Positions 6,091 to 11,781 of a stretch of DNA of 13,240 bases are shown piece after piece. The first letter of the stretch is position 1. Every line of letters begins with the position of its first letter. The DNA lies in NCBI GenBank assembly GCA_002083565.1, contig MSXM01000043.1, positions 72,312-85,551 on the forward strand, given 5' to 3'. The translations under genes and the position numbers were made by a program. This DNA comes from Nitrospira sp. ST-bin4 (GTDB taxonomy: Bacteria > Nitrospirota > Nitrospiria > Nitrospirales > Nitrospiraceae). Under the pieces are notes generated by a model. The model was not told where the DNA came from and ran no database searches. It was given only the letters and a program-made list of their open reading frames with translations.

Positions 6091-7022
6091 GTGGTTTCCG
6101 AGAGTTTCAGGCCGTAGGCGATGAGGCTTTTGGCGGTGTTCCAGCGGCGCTTGGAGTTGAGAATGACGAGCAACAGATCGCTCCCGTTGTGAGAGACTTT
6201 GGCGATCAAACATCGTCCGGCTTTTGACGTGAATCCTGTCTTTACCCCCTCGACGCCGGGAATACGCCCCAACAGACGATTGGTATTGTGCAGAAGATAG
6301 GCCCGACGGCCGCTCACGGGCGTGATCATCTCGCGTTCTTCACGGACGAGTTCACGGAACACCGGATTCTGCATCGCAGCTTCACTGAGCCGAGCCAGAT
6401 CCTCAGCTGTTGAATAGTGCTCCGCTCCATCGAATCCACATCCATTGCTGAAATGGGTGTCATTCAGCCCAAGCTCGAACGCCTTGGCATTCATCAGCGC
6501 AACAAACTGTGGTTCGTCGCCGCCGACATGTTCGACAGCCGCCAGACACGCATCATTTGCAGACACAATCAGCATCGCCTTGAGCAGATCTCCCAAACGA
6601 AACACCTCACCGATTTTCAAGCGTAAATGCGTCTTGGGCGCGCGCGCGGCATTCTTGCTGATCGTAGCCTGTTCATCCAAATGCCCTCGCTCGAGAATGA
6701 CCAGCGCCGACATGATTTTCGTCAAGCTCGCCGGCGACATCCGTTTCTCAGACTCATACTCGTAGAGAACACGGCCAGAGCGAAGCTCTTTCAGCAGCAC
6801 GCTATGGGCTGGGACGGTTCTCCAGGGCAGCGCCCTATCCGACACACCAGGCTCCTGAACCGTCTCTCCATTATGCCGGTTGTGATGTACGGCTTTCGCA
6901 GACACGGTGGATGGAGATCCAGCCACCAAGCATGCACACAGCAGTATCCCGACTCCGCATGACCCAAAGAAGTGACACGCAGACCATGGCATTCTGTAAT
7001 ACTGGCTTGGATTACTCCGCAT
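6084..7022 (-). CDS. D-alanyl-D-alanine carboxypeptidase (peptidase S11, PBP5/6-like)
   Basis: Penicillin-binding serine peptidase that trims the terminal D-alanine of peptidoglycan pentapeptides in the periplasm. All three active-site motifs are present: S99-L-T-K102 (nucleophile and base), S154-A-N156, and K261-T-G263. The N-terminus has a hydrophobic stretch (about residues 20-38) ending near a VSA site at 42, a signal peptide or anchor. At 312 residues it lacks the PBP5 C-terminal beta domain and amphipathic membrane anchor, so it is a short S11 type. I chose ATG 7022, with AAGGCGG 11 bases upstream; ATG 6992 has no ribosome-binding site. It is the last gene of an operon with the zinc-ribbon and membrane proteins, starting 17 bases after the former, and its stop lies at the border of the relic region. 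Confidence 0.93.
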   Translation of the reverse strand: MRSNPSQYYRMPWSACHFFGSCGVGILLCACLVAGSPSTVSAKAVHHNRHNGETVQEPGVSDRALPWRTVPAHSVLLKELRSGRVLYEYESEKRMSPASLTKIMSALVILERGHLDEQATISKNAARAPKTHLRLKIGEVFRLGDLLKAMLIVSANDACLAAVEHVGGDEPQFVALMNAKAFELGLNDTHFSNGCGFDGAEHYSTAEDLARLSEAAMQNPVFRELVREEREMITPVSGRRAYLLHNTNRLLGRIPGVEGVKTGFTSKAGRCLIAKVSHNGSDLLLVILNSKRRWNTAKSLIAYGLKLSETTQ

Positions 7023-7039
7023 AACGATGAACGCCGCCT

Positions 7040-7228
7040 TTACAGTGAGAACGTCTCCCGCACCTTATCACCTTTCAGTCCACTATCAATCACTTTGTGA
7101 AAAAACCGGAGCAGGTCGGCCAGATCAATCCAGAATCCGCAGTTGAGGCAACGGGCATAGATTCGCCTGTTGATGAGGGTATAGTGCCGTTCGACCATCA
7201 TAAACCCCTTGCACTTGAGACACTGCAT
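7040..7228 (-). CDS. small zinc-ribbon protein (62 aa)
   Basis: Small protein with two CxxC knuckles, MQCLKC at residues 3-6 and ARCLNC at about 27-30, spaced as in a treble-clef or rubredoxin-like zinc ribbon. A basic middle (VERHYTLINRRIYAR) lies between them, and the C-terminal half is an amphipathic helix (DLADLLRFFHKVID). Such proteins commonly bind zinc and nucleic acid or protein partners, but I cannot name a function. The open frame extends upstream to 7435 through low-quality sequence overlapping the membrane-protein gene; ATG 7228, preceded by AGGG 6 bases upstream, gives a sensible protein and leaves 20 bases after the previous gene. It lies between the membrane protein and the carboxypeptidase in one probable operon. 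Confidence 0.8.
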   Translation of the reverse strand: MQCLKCKGFMMVERHYTLINRRIYARCLNCGFWIDLADLLRFFHKVIDSGLKGDKVRETFSL

Positions 7229-7248
7229 ACATGCCCTGTTCTCTCTGC

Positions 7249-7455
7249 TTATCGAAGGCGGTTCATCACCAGCGCCACACATCCGGCGAGCAATCCGCCG
7301 CCGATGAGCGTGGTGCCGAAATAGACGAAGACATTGGTATCCCCCGCCGGCTGAGTCCCCTCCCACAAGTCGCGCACGCCGCCCTGGACCATGAGGACCG
7401 ACAAGGTCATCAGCGCCCCCATAAGAAACCACCATGCAAAGGATCGAAGCGCCAT
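7249..7455 (-). CDS. small two-helix membrane protein (68 aa)
   Basis: Short integral membrane protein of unknown function. Two hydrophobic segments are visible: about residues 5-24 (SFAWWFLMGALMTLSVLMVQ) and about 42-64 (NVFVYFGTTLIGGGLLAGCV), joined by a short polar loop with RDLWEGTQPAGD. The basic N-terminus (MALR) and C-terminus (MNRLR) suggest both ends face the cytoplasm. ATG 7455 has only a weak GAGA ribosome-binding site. It is the first gene of the operon with the zinc-ribbon protein and carboxypeptidase and lies about 40 bases downstream of a good promoter (7495-7523). Confidence 0.75.
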   Translation of the reverse strand: MALRSFAWWFLMGALMTLSVLMVQGGVRDLWEGTQPAGDTNVFVYFGTTLIGGGLLAGCVALVMNRLR

Positions 7456-7494
7456 TGTTAGTCTCGCATTGTGTGCGGGAGCTTGCTTGTGGCC

Positions 7495-7523
7495 ACTCTA
7501 GCGAAGGGCTCCAGGGCTGTCAA
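7495..7523 (-). promoter_or_regulatory. sigma-70-type promoter for the membrane/zinc-ribbon/carboxypeptidase operon
   Basis: Minus strand: a perfect -35 TTGACA (7523-7518), a 17-base spacer, and -10 TAGAGT (7500-7495). Transcription would start near 7488, giving a leader of about 33 bases to ATG 7455. The perfect -35 and ideal spacer are the support; the -10 matches the consensus at 4 of 6 positions. Confidence 0.65.
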
Positions 7524-7540
7524 GAATTGCAGCCATTGCT

Positions 7541-7560
7541 CTAAAACTGCTGAGCCAGCA
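7541..7560 (-). terminator. weak terminator-like hairpin after the propeller gene
   Basis: On the minus strand TGCTG-GCT-CAGCA forms a 5-bp stem with a 3-base loop, followed by GTTTTAG, about 30 bases after the stop of the propeller lipoprotein. An 8-base inverted repeat (GCTGCAAT at 7582-7589 and ATTGCAGC at 7526-7533) brackets it and could enlarge the structure. The stem is short, so this is a modest call. It lies just ahead of the next operon's promoter. Confidence 0.35.
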
Positions 7561-7590
7561 CCGCACCGTGCAGTGTTCCAAGCTGCAATC

Positions 7591-8784
7591 CTACTCTTTC
7601 GCCTCCGGTTTCAGAGCCGTTTTCACCCCGCGATGAAGAAAGATGGAGACACTGCCGCTTCCGTTGTCGGCAATGACCAGGCCCGGCTCTTCCGTCCCCG
7701 TGGTCGTTACACGAAAAGAAGAGATGGCGAAAGGGCCGGCCTTCGTCCGGTAATTTCGAGGCGGGTAGTGGAACGTCCCATCCCCTTTCCCAAACAGGAT
7801 CGACAAATCACTCGATTGGAGATTGACGATGGCCACATCCATCCAGCGGTCCCCGTTGAAATCCCGTGCCAGCCCGAAATTCGGACCCGCATTGGCGCCG
7901 GAATCCCTGCCGGGGCGAAATGTGGCATTGCCGTTGCCGAGCAGTGTCGTGAAGCTGTCTCGTTCCCCATTGATCACTAACAGATCACTGTTCTGATCGT
8001 TGTCGAAATCTGCCAAACTGACTCCCAGTGGTCGCTTTCCCGCCGAGTAGTCCTTGGGGCCTCGAAACGAACCATCGCCATTACCCAGCCAAATCGACAC
8101 CGCATTCGACATAGGTCCTCCGTTCGTCACAACCAAATCCAGCCTCCCATCCCGATCGAGATCGGACAGGGCCACAGAAGTTGGAGTGTCACCGTACTCA
8201 TATTGGGCACCATGCCGAAACTCCCCCGTCCCCGTACCCAGGAAAATCTTGACCTTGTCGTTACGAAGCGCCACGACCAAGTCAGAATGACGGTCGCCAT
8301 TCACATCGCCGACCGCCAATGCGACCGGGGTCCGATACACCGGATAGTGGGGCCCTTCGGCAAATTTCCCATTCCCATGTCCGAGTAAGATCGCGATTTC
8401 GTCCCCGCCCGGACAGGCCAACGCCACATCGGCATGCCCGTCATGATTAAAGTCATCCATCGCAAGCGCACGCGGCTCCTGACAGACATGCACCTGCACT
8501 TGATCCTGAAACGTTCCGTCGCCGTTACCTAATAGGATTGAAAGCGTGTTGCTTGCGATATTCGTGGTAACCAGATCAGTGAGGGAATCGTGATTGAGAT
8601 CACCGGTTGTAATGGTAGTGGGATTCTTGCCGACCTTATAGCTGGCAAAGTAATAAAAGAGGTCCGGAGGATTATACGGTTCGGTTTTGGAGCAGGCGAT
8701 GACACCGCCCAATACCAAACAGACCGACAGGATCCCGAACACATGCCTTCTGGAATGGGATTCTCTGAATCTTGACACACCCAC
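7591..8784 (-). CDS. FG-GAP/VCBS repeat beta-propeller lipoprotein
   Basis: Exported lipoprotein predicted to fold as an integrin-alpha-like seven-bladed beta-propeller; such proteins act in surface binding, adhesion or as extracellular scaffolds, but the ligand is unknown. From GTG 8784 (AGGAAG 5 bases upstream) the product is 397 residues with a signal peptide and lipobox VIAC, the lipidated cysteine being residue 31. Six blades carry calcium-loop motifs starting near residues 62 (DLNHDSLTD), 111 (DFNHDGHAD), 160 (DVNGDRHSD), 208 (DLDRDGRLD), 259 (DFDNDQNSD) and 308 (DFNGDRWMD), about 49 residues apart, each followed by a FLGNGDGTF-like turn. A seventh, degenerate repeat (about 351-390) lacks the calcium loop. 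An in-frame ATG at 8913 lies upstream of the promoter found at 8848-8877, which argues for the shorter start. Confidence 0.9.
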   Translation of the reverse strand: MGVSRFRESHSRRHVFGILSVCLVLGGVIACSKTEPYNPPDLFYYFASYKVGKNPTTITTGDLNHDSLTDLVTTNIASNTLSILLGNGDGTFQDQVQVHVCQEPRALAMDDFNHDGHADVALACPGGDEIAILLGHGNGKFAEGPHYPVYRTPVALAVGDVNGDRHSDLVVALRNDKVKIFLGTGTGEFRHGAQYEYGDTPTSVALSDLDRDGRLDLVVTNGGPMSNAVSIWLGNGDGSFRGPKDYSAGKRPLGVSLADFDNDQNSDLLVINGERDSFTTLLGNGNATFRPGRDSGANAGPNFGLARDFNGDRWMDVAIVNLQSSDLSILFGKGDGTFHYPPRNYRTKAGPFAISSFRVTTTGTEEPGLVIADNGSGSVSIFLHRGVKTALKPEAKE

Positions 8785-8847
8785 GCTGTCTTCCTGTATC
8801 GACAAGGACGTACCGATAGGCCTATTGCCTCGCTGCCCAGAATGCCC

Positions 8848-8877
8848 AGTATACAGAGGCGTTCTTTTCTCTGGCAA
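8848..8877 (-). promoter_or_regulatory. sigma-70-type promoter for the propeller lipoprotein
   Basis: Minus strand: -35 TTGCCA (8877-8872), an 18-base spacer, -10 TATACT (8853-8848). Transcription would start near 8841, leaving a leader of about 57 bases before GTG 8784. It supports that start over ATG 8913, which would lie outside the transcript. Confidence 0.55.
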
Positions 8878-8902
8878 TGTTGCAGAACATATACAGGAAC
8901 CT

Positions 8903-8932
8903 TTGAATTTCACTCTCTGCTTGCGCTAGAAT
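8903..8932 (+). promoter_or_regulatory. sigma-70-type promoter for the 106-aa protein
   Basis: Plus strand: -35 TTGAAT (8903-8908), an 18-base spacer, -10 TAGAAT (8927-8932). Transcription would start near 8939, about 21 bases before ATG 8960. It points away from the lipoprotein promoter, with 25 bases between the two -35 boxes. Confidence 0.6.
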
Positions 8933-8959
8933 GCATCCTCTTTTCTGAGGAGGACTCCA

Positions 8960-9280
8960 ATGAGTAAGATTGTGAACGTTGATATCACGATGTACGGAAT
9001 CGCTGAAGTGCTGCACTGGTGCCATACTCGCAATAAGGGGCGCGTCGGAGGTGTGGACACGGCCGGCTTCGAGAAGATGAAGGCCTACTTGGCTGAAAAA
9101 CCCCAATCGGGTGATTACTTTACGCTGGACCAATTCTGGAAGAAAAAAGTGACGCTCCCGTTGACCGAGGAAGAAGTGGAAACGATCGACCGCTGCCTCT
9201 ACGACATCCCGAACTTCGACAACGATCCCTTGCCGCAAATTCGTCACAAGTTCTGGCCTCAGGAGAAAGCAGCGCACTGA
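8960..9280 (+). CDS. hypothetical protein (106 aa)
   Basis: Soluble cytoplasmic protein of unknown function. It has a strong ribosome-binding site (TGAGGAGG, 6 bases upstream) and its own promoter, so it is very probably expressed. It begins MSKIVNVDITMYGIAEVLHW and has conserved-looking features: a CHTRNKGRVGG turn (about 21-31), an aromatic-rich YFTLDQFWKKK block, an acidic helix LTEEEVETIDRCLYDI, and a tail with DNDPLPQIRHKFWP. It lacks a signal peptide, membrane segment and CxxC pair (single Cys residues near 21 and 79). I recognise no family. The single-gene unit, divergent from the lipoprotein gene and ending in a hairpin (9286-9313), says nothing firm about its role. Confidence 0.85.
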   Translation: MSKIVNVDITMYGIAEVLHWCHTRNKGRVGGVDTAGFEKMKAYLAEKPQSGDYFTLDQFWKKKVTLPLTEEEVETIDRCLYDIPNFDNDPLPQIRHKFWPQEKAAH

Positions 9281-9285
9281 CGATC

Positions 9286-9313
9286 GTACTCATCTGCGCT
9301 TCGCAATGAGTAC
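9286..9313 (+). terminator. long hairpin after the 106-aa protein gene
   Basis: GTACTCAT, a bulged C, TGCG, loop CTT, CGCA, ATGAGTAC: a 12-bp stem with a single bulge, starting 6 bases after the stop codon. The position suggests a transcript end or 3' stabilising structure. No T-run follows (CGCGTGAG), so classical intrinsic termination is doubtful. The rest of the gap to 9468 shows no gene. Confidence 0.45.
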
Positions 9314-9468
9314 CGCGTGAGTTGCAAGGCTGAATCGGCCCGTTGTGTATGAAGAGGGGTGAGCTACGTCCTGTCACTCACGACGCAGCACTCGTAATTG
9401 AAAATGGAACGGCGGTTCGGCTTGAAGAGAGGGACGAGCGGAGAAGAAGCGTATCACAATAATGCGGG

Positions 9469-10470
9469 TCAGAGAGAGCCTTCGCCCTTCAGATACTTGC
9501 GGAATCGATCCATTAACTCAGCTCCCAATGTGCCGCCCTCAGGCTTCTTCGTCGCAGGGTTGGCAAAGTGGCTGCGAATTTCCTGAAGACGTTTTTCCGC
9601 TTGATCGTTTCCTTGCAGCCGCTTGGTTTTCTCGAGCGCAGTCCCGAACGCATCGAACGTTAACTCCTGATACCCGAACGAACGAATGCGCTTGACTGCT
9701 TTCATCATCGCTTGATTTCTAAATTTCGTGAGATTTTCCTCGTTGATTTGGGATAGCCCGAGCTTCCGCGCCCTCCGCTCCGCAGCCTTTCGAATCCCGC
9801 TTCGCACAAATTCAGGGGCCGTTTGCAGCCTCTTCCAGGCTTCGTCAGTCCAGGCAACACGCTCGTGGGGCGTCTCCCACAACTCACGAAGGACGGCTTC
9901 ATCGATGCGGACAAGGCGCTTCTGCCTGGCCAGGTCCTCGGCATCCCGTTTCATCATGTCGGTGACGAAGTCCAGCGCGATAGACGGCGACTGTTTGATT
10001 TTCTCCTGAAGCTGCGCCAATGCGCCTTCCGTCCATTCCATCGGAGATCCGGCGGCTTCTTGAAGATCACCGAGCGCCTCCACCTTCTCGTAGAGCTCGA
10101 CATTCACTTCGAGATGGCCCCGCTCTTTCGCGACCTCCTCAGCAATTTGTTTAATCATGGCCCGCATGAACTCAGGAACGTTTGCCAGGCGCTCCTTGGC
10201 GGCCGCGGTCCACGGCAAGTGTCCCTGCGCCATATCCTCGGCAGCCGCCGCCAGCTCGGATTCTCCGCCCATGCCGCCCATCATCTGCCCCTTGAATCGA
10301 TCCAGAATCTCCTCCGTAATCACTTCATAGCCCAGCTCCCGCGCCTTTTTCTCGGCTACACGGCGGACCATGCCACGCAGGAATATGGGCGCACGTTCCA
10401 TACGCTTGAGTGCGCCGGCAGTCCAGCGAAGTTCTGTTGCGGCGGATTCCGGTGAATCTGAAGTCGGCAT
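9469..10470 (-). CDS. protein with four tandem PCP_red-like (protochlorophyllide-reductase C-terminal-like) modules
   Basis: Cytoplasmic protein of unknown function built from repeats of the short helical PCP_red type, named for the C-terminal end of the light-independent protochlorophyllide reductase B subunit. Using ATG 10470 (AAGGA about 7 bases upstream; the frame runs back to 10485), it has 333 residues. Modules begin near W16 (LRWTAGALKRMERAPIFLRG), W87 (LPWTAAAKERLANVPEFMRA), W146 (MEWTEGALAQLQ, with a changed middle) and W207 (VAWTDEAWKRLQTAPEFVRS). Modules 1, 2 and 4 keep W-T, A, P-x-F-x-R, an A-E-x-x-A-R/K-x-x-G run and I-x-E-E or similar; module 3 lacks P-E-F-x-R. No cofactor cysteines are visible, so it is not a reductase by itself. 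It is the last gene of the rpsA-sppA-HU run, 19 bases after the HU gene. Confidence 0.82.
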   Translation of the reverse strand: MPTSDSPESAATELRWTAGALKRMERAPIFLRGMVRRVAEKKARELGYEVITEEILDRFKGQMMGGMGGESELAAAAEDMAQGHLPWTAAAKERLANVPEFMRAMIKQIAEEVAKERGHLEVNVELYEKVEALGDLQEAAGSPMEWTEGALAQLQEKIKQSPSIALDFVTDMMKRDAEDLARQKRLVRIDEAVLRELWETPHERVAWTDEAWKRLQTAPEFVRSGIRKAAERRARKLGLSQINEENLTKFRNQAMMKAVKRIRSFGYQELTFDAFGTALEKTKRLQGNDQAEKRLQEIRSHFANPATKKPEGGTLGAELMDRFRKYLKGEGSL

Positions 10471-10489
10471 GACGATCCTTTTCAAAGGG

Positions 10490-10768
10490 CTATTGATTCA
10501 ACAGCTCTTTCAATTCCTTGCCGGCCTTGAAGAACGGCACTCGCTTGGCCGGCACAGCCACCGTCGCCCCTGTCTTCGGATTACGGCCTTCCTTCATGCG
10601 GCGCGCCCGCAGACGGAAACTGCCGAATCCCCGAATCTCCGTCTTGTCGCCGTTTTTCAATGAATCTCGCACACAGTCAAAAATCGTGTTGACGACCACC
10701 TCGGCTTGCCGTTTTGTCAACGTCGTGACTTGCTCGGAAACCCGCTCAATGATCTGCGCCTTCGTCAT
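10490..10768 (-). CDS. HU/IHF-family DNA-binding protein
   Basis: Small nucleoid protein that binds and bends DNA as a dimer. From ATG 10768 (AGGGAG 6 bases upstream) it has 92 residues, the family's usual size; the open frame extends 20 codons further upstream without support. The N-terminal helices (MTKAQIIERVSEQV) are followed by GFGSF at 47-51 and the beta-arm motif GRNPKTG at 61-67, whose proline (P64) intercalates into DNA; the end is VPFFKAGKELKELL. The sequence resembles IHF-beta-like members, but telling HU from IHF needs a tree. It lies between sppA (68-base gap) and the PCP_red-module gene (19-base gap). An inverted repeat at 10793-10812 lies in the upstream gap. Confidence 0.93.
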   Translation of the reverse strand: MTKAQIIERVSEQVTTLTKRQAEVVVNTIFDCVRDSLKNGDKTEIRGFGSFRLRARRMKEGRNPKTGATVAVPAKRVPFFKAGKELKELLNQ

Positions 10769-10792
10769 GCCTTGCTCCCTTCGCTCAGTTGA

Positions 10793-10812
10793 TCCAAGTT
10801 CATTTCCTTGGA
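10793..10812. repeat. 6-bp inverted repeat upstream of the HU/IHF gene
   Basis: TCCAAG and CTTGGA are separated by 8 bases, just upstream of the HU/IHF ribosome-binding site and 25 bases from its start codon. It could be an operator, a leader hairpin, or chance. Nothing else supports a regulator. Confidence 0.25.
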
Positions 10813-10836
10813 ACCTGCCGGCACACACTACCGCCG

Positions 10837-11739
10837 CTAAAAGGCCATCAGATACTTCATGCTCACACCCGGATGAAAGTCCAGCTTGGGAAACAGCTCT
10901 GTGAACTGCGACTCCAGCAAGTCGCGAACCGAAAAACGCCGGCGCGGCTCGACGACTTTCGGTTCGCCTTCGATACCGACGGTATCCGCAGCCAATTGAA
11001 TGGCGTCGTCCAAGTTGCCAAGCTCATCGACAAGCTTCGCCTCCTTCGCCTGGCGTCCCGTGAAAATTCGTCCATCCGCCAACGTCTGAGCCTCGGCCAG
11101 CTCCATCGCCCGTCCCTCCGCCACCGCCTCGATGAACTGCTTGTGCACATCGTCCATGACGGCTTGCATCAAGCCCCGCTCTTCCTCGCTCATCTTGCGG
11201 AGCGGAGACCCGACATCCTTGAATTTCCCGCTCTTGATGACCACGCCCTCGATCCCGATCTTTTGAAGCAACCCCTCGACATTGGCCGTCTCCATGATGA
11301 CGCCGATACTACCGGTCAGCGTCCCGGGATTGGCGACGATCCGATCCGTTGCCGCGGCAATATAATAGCCTCCGGAAGCCGCGACGTTCCCCATTGAGGC
11401 AATCACTGTTTTACTGGTCTTGCTCCGAACCTGTCTGACTGCATCGTAAATTTCTTGCGATGGCACGACCCCGCCGCCGGGACTGTCGATGCGCAGCACG
11501 ATCGCCTTGACGGAAGGATTCTCGCTGAACCGCTTCAACTCTTGAACCGTCACCTGCGAATCCATGATCACCCCTTCAATACGGATCACGGCGATCCGGT
11601 CCCCGGACGACAAATCGAGGTCCGGAAACAAGACATTCAGTAGAACCATCACCCCAAGTCCAGCCGCCAGCACCCAGAACAGAGTGCGTACCGGCCGGCG
11701 CTTGGGAGAGCGCTCTTCCCTGATCAATTCATCCGCCAT
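10837..11739 (-). CDS. sppA: signal peptide peptidase SppA (S49 family, short type)
   Basis: Membrane-bound serine protease that degrades leftover signal peptides, with its catalytic part outside the cytoplasm. A basic N-terminus (KRRPVR) precedes one membrane helix at about residues 19-37. The S49 motifs follow: RIDSPGGGVVPSQEIYDAVR near 83-102, and MGNVAASGGYYIAA with nucleophile S122. The base is probably K174 in SGKFKDVGSP; the 52-residue spacing equals Ser147-Lys199 of Bacillus subtilis SppA. At 300 residues it is the short, 36K type rather than the double-domain E. coli form. ATG 11739 is preceded by GGGTGA about 7 bases upstream. It starts 42 bases after rpsA ends and is followed by the HU/IHF gene, an rpsA-sppA-HU arrangement seen in several phyla. 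Confidence 0.95.
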   Translation of the reverse strand: MADELIREERSPKRRPVRTLFWVLAAGLGVMVLLNVLFPDLDLSSGDRIAVIRIEGVIMDSQVTVQELKRFSENPSVKAIVLRIDSPGGGVVPSQEIYDAVRQVRSKTSKTVIASMGNVAASGGYYIAAATDRIVANPGTLTGSIGVIMETANVEGLLQKIGIEGVVIKSGKFKDVGSPLRKMSEEERGLMQAVMDDVHKQFIEAVAEGRAMELAEAQTLADGRIFTGRQAKEAKLVDELGNLDDAIQLAADTVGIEGEPKVVEPRRRFSVRDLLESQFTELFPKLDFHPGVSMKYLMAF

Positions 11740-11781
11740 GATACGTCACCCGCTTCAGGATCAGCGTCAATGGGTTCGGGC

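Noticed and set aside
9823..10455. Plus-strand open frame (210 codons) across the PCP_red-module gene
   Set aside because: Antisense shadow of a gene with clear repeats and a good ribosome-binding site.
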